From Candidatus Bandiella numerosa (lineage in GTDB: Bacteria > Pseudomonadota > Alphaproteobacteria > Rickettsiales > Midichloriaceae), in NCBI RefSeq assembly GCF_021811875.1, contig NZ_JAJBJD010000026.1, positions 1-9,027 on the forward strand: 9,027 nucleotides of DNA, read 5' to 3'. Positions 1 to 7,751 of this stretch are shown piece after piece (position 1 is the stretch's first letter; each line of letters begins with the position of its first letter). The translations under genes and the position numbers were made by a program. The notes beneath the pieces are model-generated. The model saw only the letters and a program-made list of their open reading frames with translations. It was not told the origin of the DNA and made no database searches.

Positions 1-89
1 TCTGATACTACCTCGCCTTTTTCTTTTTTTCTTACTATTATTTCAAAATCCATTTGATACCTGTATTGTTTTAGGTCAAAGGTTAGCAC
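1..89 (-). CDS. 5' end of an unidentified gene leaving the left edge
   Basis: On the minus strand a frame is open from a GTG at 87-89 through an ATG at 51-53 to the edge of the window. From the ATG it reads MDFEIIVRKKEKGEVVS, a charged sequence I do not recognise. Both candidate starts have a purine-rich site in front: AGGA lies a few bases before the GTG, and AGG lies six bases before the ATG. The ATG has the better spacing. An in-frame stop lies just upstream of the GTG, so the gene cannot begin much earlier. It follows ileS on the same strand. No function can be given from about 17-29 residues, and a chance frame is possible. Confidence 0.4.
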   Translation of the reverse strand, partial: MLTFDLKQYRYQMDFEIIVRKKEKGEVVS

Positions 90-130
90 TTTTCCTATTT
101 ATACGCTATCTAATATTTATGCTTCCTCTA

Positions 131-243
131 TCATATATGTTTCTTTCTGCCTATTATGCAATGGTCTTTTTTATATGAGTTTCTAATCCCGAGTTGAGGT
201 TTCTTAAACAGAGCGCAATCAAATCAATACCAACTGATAAGTT
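131..243 (-). pseudogene. possible decayed coding remnant, perhaps a transposase C-terminus
   Basis: This short stretch downstream of ileS has two overlapping minus-strand frames that read like broken protein. One frame (154-243) gives VGIDLIALCLRNLNSGLE and the other (131-223) gives FDCALFKKPQLGIRN. Joined by a frameshift they would read roughly LIALC followed by KKPQLGI, which recalls the LIAY...KKPSL ending of some IS982-like DDE transposases. The likeness rests on a few residues recalled from the family and is weak. The region may simply be non-coding spacer. There is no intact gene and I see no terminal inverted repeats here. Confidence 0.2.
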
Positions 244-269
244 TCACCTATAGCAAAAACGTCTCCAGC

Positions 270-3200
270 TTAGAATTTAGTAATTTTAAACTTGAAAGTT
301 CCAGATTCAATCTTCATATCATTTTGCCCTTCAAATCCATCTGAGCTATTTTTTATTTCAACTGCCAAAGTCTGCTCTTTAATATACTCCGTCCAACTGT
401 CCACACTTTGGTTTATTATTTCATCATCACTAAAAATATTCACAATTATTTTATCTGTAATTTCTAAATCAATATCTTTTCTTGTTTGTTGAATGGCTCT
501 TACAATATCTCGAGCAATACCCTCAAGTTCCAATTCTTTATTAATATCTAGATCAATTAATACAAGGGCGTCATTTGTTGAAAGAGCACTAATATTATTC
601 TTATATTGCTCTTTTGCCTCTAATTTCAAATCAAATTCATCATGACTCAATAAGTTACCAGCTATCTCAATTTTATCTCCGACAATCTTCCAATCTCCTG
701 ATTTATTGGCAGTAATAATTTCCTTTATTTTTTCTGGTAATCTTTTTGCAAGCACTGAAAAGTTAATTTTTATTTTATAATCTGCATATTTAGTTATCTC
801 CTCTTTTCCTAAATTAGCCCAACTTTTAACATTTATCTCATCTAGTACAAGTTGCTTTAGCTCTTCAGAAAGGCTACTGTCTGTCACTCCAATAAACGTA
901 ACTTTTGAGAGAGGTTGCCTTATACGTATTTTTTGATCATTTCTAATCCTAAGGGCTGTAGTGCAGGCATCACGTACCTTTTCCATATTGAGTACAAGCG
1001 ACTTATTATATAAATACGCATCCAAATTAGGAAATTTTTCTAAATGCACACTTGATGAATCATTGTCTAAATTTAAAAATATCGCTTCAGAAATCATCGG
1101 TAGTAGTGGTGCTATGGCCCTGACAAAAATATGTAATACAGAGAATAAAGTGTTATATGCATATATTTTGTCTTGATCTTTTTGGTGACGCCAAAACCTT
1201 TCTCTAGAACGCCTAATATACCAATTATTCAGCACTTCTAAAAACTCTTCTGCAGATTTAGTAGCACAAACGGTATCATATTCATCTAAAGATGACCTTA
1301 TTATTTCTATCGTATCAACCAATTTTGAAATTATATATTTATCTAATATATTTATGGAATTTACATCCAATTTGGCTTGAATTTTATCTGCTTTGGAATA
1401 AATTGAAAAAAAGTGAAATGCATTCCACAACGGTTTAAGCGTAGACTTTACAGCTTCTTTTATTCCATCTGCATTTTTATCAATCACTAATTCCTGCCCT
1501 CTCATCACTGGAGATGACATCATAAACCAACGCATAGCATCTGCACCATATTTTTCAAACACCTCCTTAGGATCAGGATAATTTTTGAGACGTTTGGACA
1601 ATTTCTGCCCACCATCACCAAGAATCACACCATGGCATATACAATTTAAAAAAGGTGGTTTATCAAATAAAGCTGTAGAAAGGACGATAAGGGTGTAGAA
1701 CCAACCCCTGGTTTGAGCTAAATACTCCACTATAAAATCAGCTGGAAAATGATTTTCAAACCAATCCTTATTTTCAAAAGGATAATGCACCTGAGCATAC
1801 GGCATTGAGCCACTTTCAAACCAACAATCAAGAATTTCTGGAACACGTCTAAGTTTTGATTTACCCGTAGGATCCTTTGGATTAGGCTTCGTAAGTGAAT
1901 CAATATATGGTCTATGCAAATCTTTTACTTTAACATCGAATGCTTCCTCTATTTCTTTTATTGAACCATACACTTCCATATGAGGATACTCTGGATCATC
2001 ACTTTGCCAAACCGGGATAGGGCAACCCCAAAATCTATTTCTAGAAATAGACCAGTCCCTTGCATTTTCTAACCATTTACCAAACAACCCTGACTTAATG
2101 TGATCTGGTATCCAATTAATTTCTTGATTATTTTTAATCATTCTATCTTTAATTGCCGTCACCTTGACATACCATGATGGAACAGCTTTATAAATAAGCT
2201 GCGTATCAGTTCTCCAGCAATGAGGATAATTATGAATGTATTGCTCTGTTTTTATCCATAAATTTTGATTTTTTAACCTAATGATTATGTCTTCATTTGT
2301 TTCAAAGACTTGTTTCCCTATATATTCTTCAACTGGGTAAGTAAACTTCCCAGCACTATCAACAGGACATACTAACTCTATATCATTTTTTTCGCATAAA
2401 ATTTGGTCATCCTCCCCGAAACCGGGTGCAACGTGCACTGCACCAGTACCATCTTCTGTTGTAACAAAGTCTGCGTGAAATATAACAAAGGCATTTTTAT
2501 GACCTTTAAAATACCTAAATGGTGGATTGTATTTTAATCCCACTAAATCAGCACCCTTTATTCTTTTTACAATATCATTGCCCAATTCCTTTTCATATTT
2601 TGGCAATAAATTTTCAGCAATGATAATTGCCACACCATCCTTCTCTAGCACTACATAATCAATCTCTTTCCCAATTGCTATTGCTAAATTAGATGGTAAT
2701 GTCCAAGGAGTTGTTGTCCAAACAGCAAGAAGTACTGATTTATATCCTTTAATGATTTGAGCACCATCAATTAGCTCAAATCCAAGAGTTACTGCTTTAC
2801 TATGCTTTTCTCTATAAGAATTATCAATTCGTGTTTCGAAATCTGAAACAGGTGTTTCGCATGCCCATGAATATGGCATTACCTTCATAGATTGATAGAT
2901 AAGCCCCTTATTATGAAGCTTTTTAAATGCCCAAATTACACTCTCCATGTAATTTTTATCCATAGTTTTGTAATCGTTATCAAAATCTACCCAACGTGCT
3001 TGCCTAGTGACATATTCTTGCCATTCATTGGTATACTTTAAAACCGATTCTTTGCAGTAATTATTGAATTTCTCAATACCATAATTTTCTATGGCAATTT
3101 TTCCAGATATATTTAATTTTTTTTCCGCATACATCTCTGCTGGAAGTCCATGACAATCCCAACCAAACCTTCTATCAACTCTTTTGCCACGCATAGTTTG

Positions 3201-3419
3201 ATATCTAGCAAATAAATCTTTGATGAACCCTGTCAATAAATGACCATAGTGTGGCAAACCGTTAGCAAAGGGGGGACCATCATAAAAAATGAACTCTTCA
3301 TCTCCCTTTAAGGTATTTAGAAACGTATTTTCTTCCTGCCATTTCTTTAAGACACTCTTTTCTATTTGACTAAAATCATCAGTATCTAACTTTATTGGAT
3401 CCTTAGAATTTATGGTCAT
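270..3419 (-). CDS. ileS: isoleucyl-tRNA synthetase, IleS2 (eukaryote-like) type
   Basis: This cytoplasmic class I synthetase charges tRNA-Ile with isoleucine at the cost of ATP. At 1049 residues it is the long form. In order: the ATP-binding HIGH motif appears as HYGH at 57-60, GWDCHGLPAE at 86-95, the CP1 editing domain with WTTTPWT at 234-240 and GTGAVHVAPGFGEDD at 324-338, DCWFESGSMPYA at 531-542, and the KMSKS loop as KLSKR at 606-610. The anticodon-binding helical domain follows, with NWYIRRSRERFW at 732-743 and PLLPMISE at 771-778. The tail carries GIARDIVRAIQQTRKDID near 967-984, typical of the IleS2 class, and I see no C-terminal zinc-finger cysteines. The ATG at 3417-3419 fits the family's start, but no Shine-Dalgarno site is visible (leader AAATATATCTC). 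The gene lies 72 bp after tRNA-Phe. IleS2 enzymes are known to be poorly inhibited by mupirocin, though that was not tested here. All motifs look intact. Confidence 0.97.
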   Translation of the reverse strand: MTINSKDPIKLDTDDFSQIEKSVLKKWQEENTFLNTLKGDEEFIFYDGPPFANGLPHYGHLLTGFIKDLFARYQTMRGKRVDRRFGWDCHGLPAEMYAEKKLNISGKIAIENYGIEKFNNYCKESVLKYTNEWQEYVTRQARWVDFDNDYKTMDKNYMESVIWAFKKLHNKGLIYQSMKVMPYSWACETPVSDFETRIDNSYREKHSKAVTLGFELIDGAQIIKGYKSVLLAVWTTTPWTLPSNLAIAIGKEIDYVVLEKDGVAIIIAENLLPKYEKELGNDIVKRIKGADLVGLKYNPPFRYFKGHKNAFVIFHADFVTTEDGTGAVHVAPGFGEDDQILCEKNDIELVCPVDSAGKFTYPVEEYIGKQVFETNEDIIIRLKNQNLWIKTEQYIHNYPHCWRTDTQLIYKAVPSWYVKVTAIKDRMIKNNQEINWIPDHIKSGLFGKWLENARDWSISRNRFWGCPIPVWQSDDPEYPHMEVYGSIKEIEEAFDVKVKDLHRPYIDSLTKPNPKDPTGKSKLRRVPEILDCWFESGSMPYAQVHYPFENKDWFENHFPADFIVEYLAQTRGWFYTLIVLSTALFDKPPFLNCICHGVILGDGGQKLSKRLKNYPDPKEVFEKYGADAMRWFMMSSPVMRGQELVIDKNADGIKEAVKSTLKPLWNAFHFFSIYSKADKIQAKLDVNSINILDKYIISKLVDTIEIIRSSLDEYDTVCATKSAEEFLEVLNNWYIRRSRERFWRHQKDQDKIYAYNTLFSVLHIFVRAIAPLLPMISEAIFLNLDNDSSSVHLEKFPNLDAYLYNKSLVLNMEKVRDACTTALRIRNDQKIRIRQPLSKVTFIGVTDSSLSEELKQLVLDEINVKSWANLGKEEITKYADYKIKINFSVLAKRLPEKIKEIITANKSGDWKIVGDKIEIAGNLLSHDEFDLKLEAKEQYKNNISALSTNDALVLIDLDINKELELEGIARDIVRAIQQTRKDIDLEITDKIIVNIFSDDEIINQSVDSWTEYIKEQTLAVEIKNSSDGFEGQNDMKIESGTFKFKITKF

Positions 3420-3450
3420 GAGATATATTTACTTAAAACGATTTAAAACT

Positions 3451-3456
3451 GTTATA
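3451..3456 (-). promoter_or_regulatory. candidate -10 box for ileS
   Basis: TATAAC on the minus strand lies 31 bp before the ileS start and would give a leader of about 25 bases. I find no convincing -35 box at 16-18 bp spacing (GCGTTT or similar), so it may be weak, and ileS could instead be read through from the tRNA genes. Confidence 0.22.
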
Positions 3457-3491
3457 CTTAAAAAGTGGCATAGAAACGCTACAGGCTGACG

Positions 3492-3567
3492 TGGTGCCCA
3501 GAGGCGGAATCGAACCACCGACACAAGGATTTTCAGTCCTTTGCTCTACCGACTGAGCTACCTGGGC
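3492..3567 (-). tRNA. tRNA-Phe (anticodon GAA)
   Basis: The 76-nt gene folds as a standard cloverleaf. The acceptor GCCCAGG pairs with TCTGGGC (one G-T wobble), the D arm is GCTC/GAGC, and the anticodon stem AGGAC..TCCT is loosely built around loop CTGAAAA with GAA at 3532-3534. The T loop is GGTTCGATTCC. Discriminator A and an encoded CCA (3492-3494 on the plus strand as TGG) complete the 3' end. It closely resembles Escherichia coli tRNA-Phe in length and layout. It decodes UUU and UUC. It lies 26 bp downstream of tRNA-Glu and is probably cut from the same transcript. Confidence 0.96.
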
Positions 3568-3593
3568 AAGTTAAGCATGCCAGTATCAATTTC

Positions 3594-3669
3594 TGGCGAC
3601 CCCTACGGGATTCGAACCCGTATTGCCACCGTGAAAGGGTGGAGTCCTAAACCGTTAGACGAAGGGGTC
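3594..3669 (-). tRNA. tRNA-Glu (anticodon UUC)
   Basis: The 76-nt gene has acceptor GACCCCT pairing with AGGGGTC, anticodon stem CCACC/GGTGG with loop CTTTCAC (TTC anticodon at 3633-3635), a T arm ACGGG TTCGAAT CCCGT, discriminator G and an encoded CCA. It decodes GAA and GAG. In alphaproteobacteria glutamyl-tRNA normally also feeds 5-aminolevulinate synthesis only in the C5 haem pathway, so here its clear role is translation. It is the first gene of the tRNA-Glu, tRNA-Phe, ileS block. No strong promoter is visible in the 111 bp upstream, only a TATATG at a suitable distance without a good -35 partner. Confidence 0.96.
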
Positions 3670-3705
3670 TAAATAGGGAAGACTACATATAAATCTCGAA
3701 AAATT

Positions 3706-3729
3706 CAAATAGTTTTTTAAAAAAATTTG
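3706..3729 (-). terminator. AT-rich hairpin after murJ, possible intrinsic terminator
   Basis: Read on the minus strand this is a 24-bp near-perfect palindrome, CAAATTT...ACTATTTG, whose centre is a run of T followed by a run of A. It is followed by AATTTTT. It sits between the murJ stop and tRNA-Glu, where transcription of the four-gene operon would be expected to end. The stem has almost no G or C, so it would be weak as a classic terminator. Confidence 0.35.
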
Positions 3730-3780
3730 ATATTCTTGCTATTTTTATTTTTGAGTCACGTTTTGTTGATGTTTAAATCT

Positions 3781-5289
3781 TTACCTAAAATGATTAAAAA
3801 TCTTTATTTTAAACAGGTAACATATTAACATATAGCTGATAAAACCAACCATCATCTCAAAAATTAGCAATGAAAATTTACTCTCTAAATTAACAATATT
3901 TTCATATATATACATGAAAAATATCATGACTATTGATGCAAAAAAATATTTCATTATTTCAGGTATAATAAATTTTTGAAACTTAAATTGCAAAATTCTA
4001 TGAGCAAAAAATACTAAAATTATAATATTTACCCAACCTGATACAACATTTGCAATTGCAACGCCAAAGTATTGCAATTGACTCATTAATGTAATACTTA
4101 TTATGATGTTGATTAACATGCAGGTGATGGATATCATCACCGGGACTTTTGTGTTAAATTTGGCATAAAATTTTGTTTGGAATAATTTAATCAATATAAA
4201 TGCCGGCAAACCAAATATTAATATTTTTAAAGTTTCTGACGTGTGAATAGTGCTATCATTTGTAAATTCTCCCCTTTCAAATAAAGTATATATAACATTT
4301 TTTGATAGAAAAAATAATGCTATGGTAGCAGGAATTGTAAACATCATAACAAGATTTATCGCATTATTTTGCAAGCTATTTGTAGCATCTTCATCATCTT
4401 TAGATTTAATTTTTTTTGCAAGCATCGGAAGCATTACAGTTCCAATCGCTGTACCAATTAGCGCAAGTGGCAATTGTACAATTCTATCTGCGTAATATAA
4501 ATATGACAACCCTCCAGGGAAAAACGAAAGTATAATCATGCTAAACCAGGTGTTAATATGGGTTATTCCAGATGATATAATAATGGGGACTATATTTTTT
4601 AAAATTTTCTTGATTTTTTCATTAACTTCTATTTTAAAAAATTTTAGTTTGCACCCGTGCTTAAACAGAAAAAACACCATCCATAATAGCTCTAATACGC
4701 CACCTATTAAAGTAGCAATTGAAATGCTGTGTGCACTTGTTTCGAATGTGTCTAGAGTTATCAATAAAGCAATAATTACAATATTTAAGATTGCTGGTGC
4801 AATTGCGAATGGAAAAAACTTGTTAAAGCTGTTAAGTATTCCGCCATAAAATGCTGCTAAAGAAATGCAAAATAAATATGGGAACGTTATTCTTCCAAAC
4901 AGTACTGCCAAATTATATATTTGAATATTATCTCTGAAGCCTGGAGTTGAATACCAAATTACCTGAGGCATAAACACAATGACTACCAAACAAAATATTG
5001 CTAGTGCAACTATTAATAATAAATGTACTTTAGATGCAAACTCTAAAGCTTTTTGCCTTCCATGATTTTTTAATTCTTTTGAAAATTCAGGGACAAAAAC
5101 TAAATTAAGAGCACCTTCAGCAAATATATTTCTGAACATATTGGCAAGCCTGAAAGCTGCTATAAAAGCATCATTAAGTAAACCTGTGCCAAGCTTTGCA
5201 GCAATAACAATATCCCTAATATAACCAAAAATTCTAGAAATTAATGTACATAAGCTTACAACAAACGTTGATCTAATTAATTTACTCAC
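3781..5289 (-). CDS. murJ: lipid II flippase MurJ (MviN family)
   Basis: MurJ is an inner-membrane protein of the MOP superfamily that moves lipid II, the undecaprenyl-linked peptidoglycan precursor, to the periplasmic face. The 502-residue product has the usual family length and alternates hydrophobic segments along its whole length, consistent with about 14 membrane helices. Family signatures are present: SRIFGYIRD at 18-26, LNDAFIAAFRLANMFRNIFAEGALNLVFVPEFS at about 38-70, and the ADRIVQLPLALIGTAIGTVMLPML block near 267-290. Arg19, Arg25, Arg53 and Arg269 match the conserved arginines of the central cavity in Escherichia coli MurJ. The start is GTG at 5287-5289 because MSKLIRSTF aligns with the family's N-terminus and no ATG lies nearby. 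It begins 4 bp after glmM and has no clear Shine-Dalgarno site, which suggests translation coupled to glmM. It is the last gene of the operon. Confidence 0.95.
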   Translation of the reverse strand: MSKLIRSTFVVSLCTLISRIFGYIRDIVIAAKLGTGLLNDAFIAAFRLANMFRNIFAEGALNLVFVPEFSKELKNHGRQKALEFASKVHLLLIVALAIFCLVVIVFMPQVIWYSTPGFRDNIQIYNLAVLFGRITFPYLFCISLAAFYGGILNSFNKFFPFAIAPAILNIVIIALLITLDTFETSAHSISIATLIGGVLELLWMVFFLFKHGCKLKFFKIEVNEKIKKILKNIVPIIISSGITHINTWFSMIILSFFPGGLSYLYYADRIVQLPLALIGTAIGTVMLPMLAKKIKSKDDEDATNSLQNNAINLVMMFTIPATIALFFLSKNVIYTLFERGEFTNDSTIHTSETLKILIFGLPAFILIKLFQTKFYAKFNTKVPVMISITCMLINIIISITLMSQLQYFGVAIANVVSGWVNIIILVFFAHRILQFKFQKFIIPEIMKYFFASIVMIFFMYIYENIVNLESKFSLLIFEMMVGFISYMLICYLFKIKIFNHFR

Positions 5290-5293
5290 TTTT

Positions 5294-6625
5294 TCAAACG
5301 ATTGATTTTACTATTTCATCGTGTATTTTTTGAATTTTTAACTTTTCCTTACCCTCAACCAATACCCTAATCAGCGCTTCTGTTCCTGATTTTCTAACTA
5401 CTATTTTTAAATCTGGGTTATTCTCAATGATATTATTGATATCATTGTTTACAGAAACTTTTAATAAAGGGTTTTTATCGTTAAACCTTATATTTGATTT
5501 AATTTGTGGATTGAGTTTAAAAATTTTTACTAAATCGCTTAATTTTTTCCCACTTTCAACTAATATGGCGAGTATTTGAAGAGCAGACGCAATTCCATCA
5601 CCTGTGCTTGAATAATCTGAAAAAATTATATGCCCAGACTCTTCTCCGCCAAAATTTAAATTATTTTTAACCATCTTTTCATGCACCTTTATATCCCCTA
5701 CTTCAGAATAAATGGTTTTTATTCCTATATCTTTTAAATACTCTTCTAGTGCCAAATTTGAAACTTTAGTAACCACAATAGCATCACCCTTCAATTTGCG
5801 ATGAACTTTAAGATGAGTTGCAATCATCGCTATTATATATTCACCTGGAATTATCTGTCCTTTTTCATCACAAACTACAATTCTATCTGCATCTCCATCT
5901 AATGCTATGCCAATATCTGACTTACTTTCAAACACTTTCTCGCATAAATCTTTAGGATACATTGAACCACAATTATCATTTATATTAAACCCATTAGGTT
6001 CACAAGAGAGCTTTGTTACTTCACCTCCTAATTCCCATAATATAGTTGGTGCTAACTTATATGCACTGCCATTTGCGCAATCTAGAACAATTTTAATACC
6101 AGATAGAGTAAAATTTTTTGGAAAAGACCTCTTTACAAATTCAATATACCTACCAGGTGCATCATCTAGTCTTTTAGCCCTGCCCAATTTTGATGGTTCA
6201 GCAAGGCTCTCATTCAATTTTTCACTAAATATTAACTCTTCAATTTTTTGCCTGGAAATTATATCGAGTTTATGACCATCTTTATTAAACAGTTTAACTC
6301 CATTATCGTGATATGGGTTGTGTGATGCTGTAATCATGATTCCAAAATCAGCTCTTAGTGACTTTATTAAAATAGGTACAGACGGCGTAGGCATTGGGCC
6401 GACCAAAATAACATCCGCCCCCGTTGATATTACTCCAGCTGTTAAAGCTGGTTCTATCATATAGCCTGATAGCCTAGTATCCTTTGCTATCACGACCCTT
6501 CTTTTTGAATTCTTAGCTCCTATAGAAACCCCAATTGCTGTACCTATTTTTAAAGCAATATCTGCCGTAATTGGAAATTTATTAACTAACCCTCTAATTC
6601 CATCGGTTCCAAAAATTGACGACAT
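5294..6625 (-). CDS. glmM: phosphoglucosamine mutase GlmM
   Basis: This cytoplasmic enzyme of the alpha-D-phosphohexomutase family converts glucosamine-6-phosphate to glucosamine-1-phosphate, the step before GlmU on the way to UDP-GlcNAc. At 443 residues it has the normal length. In order: N-terminal FGTDGIRG at 5-12, the catalytic phosphoserine loop TASHNP at 99-104 (Ser101), the metal-binding loop DGDADR at 243-248, the sugar-binding GEESGH at 327-332, and the C-terminal phosphate-binding RKSGTEALIR at 411-420. FGTDGIRG and the chain length favour GlmM over ManB/Pgm relatives. One unusual point is VGDI at 309-312, where GlmM normally has VGDR, and CGSMYP replaces the common CGSTHP. ATG at 6623-6625 fits the family start, but the leader is nearly all A and T with no Shine-Dalgarno site. 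It lies 12 bp after ychF and 4 bp before murJ. Confidence 0.94.
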   Translation of the reverse strand: MSSIFGTDGIRGLVNKFPITADIALKIGTAIGVSIGAKNSKRRVVIAKDTRLSGYMIEPALTAGVISTGADVILVGPMPTPSVPILIKSLRADFGIMITASHNPYHDNGVKLFNKDGHKLDIISRQKIEELIFSEKLNESLAEPSKLGRAKRLDDAPGRYIEFVKRSFPKNFTLSGIKIVLDCANGSAYKLAPTILWELGGEVTKLSCEPNGFNINDNCGSMYPKDLCEKVFESKSDIGIALDGDADRIVVCDEKGQIIPGEYIIAMIATHLKVHRKLKGDAIVVTKVSNLALEEYLKDIGIKTIYSEVGDIKVHEKMVKNNLNFGGEESGHIIFSDYSSTGDGIASALQILAILVESGKKLSDLVKIFKLNPQIKSNIRFNDKNPLLKVSVNNDINNIIENNPDLKIVVRKSGTEALIRVLVEGKEKLKIQKIHDEIVKSIV

Positions 6626-6637
6626 ATTTTTAATTAT

Positions 6638-7747
6638 TTATTTTTTTGATTTTGATACATTGAACCTAAATAGCATCACATCACCATCATCCACAACGTA
6701 ATCCCTTCCCTCTTGCCTTAATTTACCGACTTCTCTTGCCCCATGCTCTCCATTATACTTGATGTAATCATCATAAGATATTGTTTCTGCACAAATAAAT
6801 CCAGTTTCAAAATCTGTATGAATTATTCCAGCTGCCTTTTGTGCCGTAGTACCTCTCTTAAAAGTCCAAGCTCTGGTCTCTTGTGGCCCTACAGTAAAAT
6901 ATGTATTCAGATTGAGAATTTTATAGCCTGCTTTGATTACTCTGTTTAAGCCACTTTCATCAAGTCCCAATTCATTTAAAAATTCTTTTTTCTCAGCATC
7001 ATCACTAAGGTTAGAAATTTCTTCTTCAATTTTTGCTGATATATTGATGCTAACTGTATTTTGCTTTGTAGCTTTTTGCTCAATAAGTTTTGAAAATTCA
7101 TTACCACTTAAAACATAATCTTCTTCAACATTGCATATATAGAAAAATGGTTTAGAGGTTAATAAATTTAGAGTTCTAACCTTTTCCTCATTACTTTCAT
7201 TCATAAACATCCTTGCAGGATTTCCTGAATCAAGAATCTGTAGTATCTGGTTGATTAATGATACAATCTCGGCTAGGGATTTATATTGTTTTGCTTTTTT
7301 CTCAATTGTTTTTAGTTGTTTATTGAGGCTCTCTATATCCGCTAAAATTAATTCTGTTTCTATAATTTCAGTATCCCTAATTGGATCCACACTACCTTCA
7401 ACATGCGTAATATCATCATCGTAAAAACATCTTACCATATATACTATAGAATCAACGTTTCTAATATGGGCTAGAAATTTATTACCCAGCCCCTCTCCTT
7501 TACTCGCTCCTTTAACAATTCCTGCAATATCTACAAATTCCATTTGCGTAGATATTATTTTTTTAGATCCTGCAATATCGGAAAGTCTTTTTAATCTTTC
7601 ATCTGGTACTAAAACTAATCCATTATTGGGCTCAATAGTACAAAACGGATAATTGGCCGCACTCGCTTGTTGACTGCTAGTTAAAGCATTAAACAAAGTG
7701 GATTTACCAACATTCGGCAATCCAACAATTCCGCATTTAAATCCCAT
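6638..7747 (-). CDS. ychF: redox-regulated ATPase YchF (OLA1 family)
   Basis: YchF is a universally conserved cytoplasmic P-loop protein of the Obg-related group that prefers ATP over GTP and is known to bind ribosomes and influence start-codon choice and stress responses. The product is 369 residues, the normal length (about 363). The Walker A loop is GLPNVGKST at 9-17, the G3 motif is DIAG at 73-76 followed by GASKGEGLGNKFL, and the usual NKxD of GTPases is replaced by NVEE at 206-209, the family trait linked to ATP use. A coiled-coil insertion spans roughly 130-190. The C-terminal TGS domain contains TYFTVGPQETRAWTFKRGTTAQKAAGIIHTDFE near 282-314 and ends with DGDVMLFRFNV. ATG at 7745-7747 gives the canonical MGFKCGIVGLPN start. 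It lies 4 bp after the binding-protein gene and has no strong Shine-Dalgarno site. Confidence 0.97.
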   Translation of the reverse strand: MGFKCGIVGLPNVGKSTLFNALTSSQQASAANYPFCTIEPNNGLVLVPDERLKRLSDIAGSKKIISTQMEFVDIAGIVKGASKGEGLGNKFLAHIRNVDSIVYMVRCFYDDDITHVEGSVDPIRDTEIIETELILADIESLNKQLKTIEKKAKQYKSLAEIVSLINQILQILDSGNPARMFMNESNEEKVRTLNLLTSKPFFYICNVEEDYVLSGNEFSKLIEQKATKQNTVSINISAKIEEEISNLSDDAEKKEFLNELGLDESGLNRVIKAGYKILNLNTYFTVGPQETRAWTFKRGTTAQKAAGIIHTDFETGFICAETISYDDYIKYNGEHGAREVGKLRQEGRDYVVDDGDVMLFRFNVSKSKK

Positions 7748-7751
7748 TCAC

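Noticed and set aside
100..269. A structured RNA (tmRNA or 6S) after ileS, prompted by conserved-looking GC islands such as CTCAACTCGGGATTAG.
   Set aside because: No tRNA-like acceptor with T arm, no tag frame and no long paired stem could be drawn.
292..1176. Plus-strand open frames opposite ileS (66 and 71 codons).
   Set aside because: They lie wholly inside a well-supported gene on the other strand, have no recognisable motifs, and are expected by chance.
3466..3491. A terminator directly after tRNA-Phe (TAGCGTTTCTA followed by TTTTT).
   Set aside because: The stem is only 3-4 pairs and the T run is offset by several bases, so it is too weak to call.
4250..4849. Plus-strand open frames of 81 and 103 codons opposite murJ.
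   Set aside because: They are antisense images of membrane-segment codons. The hydrophobic pattern and motifs on the minus strand clearly belong to MurJ.
5907..6275. A 122-codon plus-strand frame opposite glmM.
   Set aside because: It is fully contained in glmM, covering the region that encodes the DGDADR loop, and shows no domain of its own.
6638..7747. YchF NVEE motif considered as a lost GTPase motif.
   Set aside because: Loss of NKxD is the normal state of this family and is tied to its preference for ATP.
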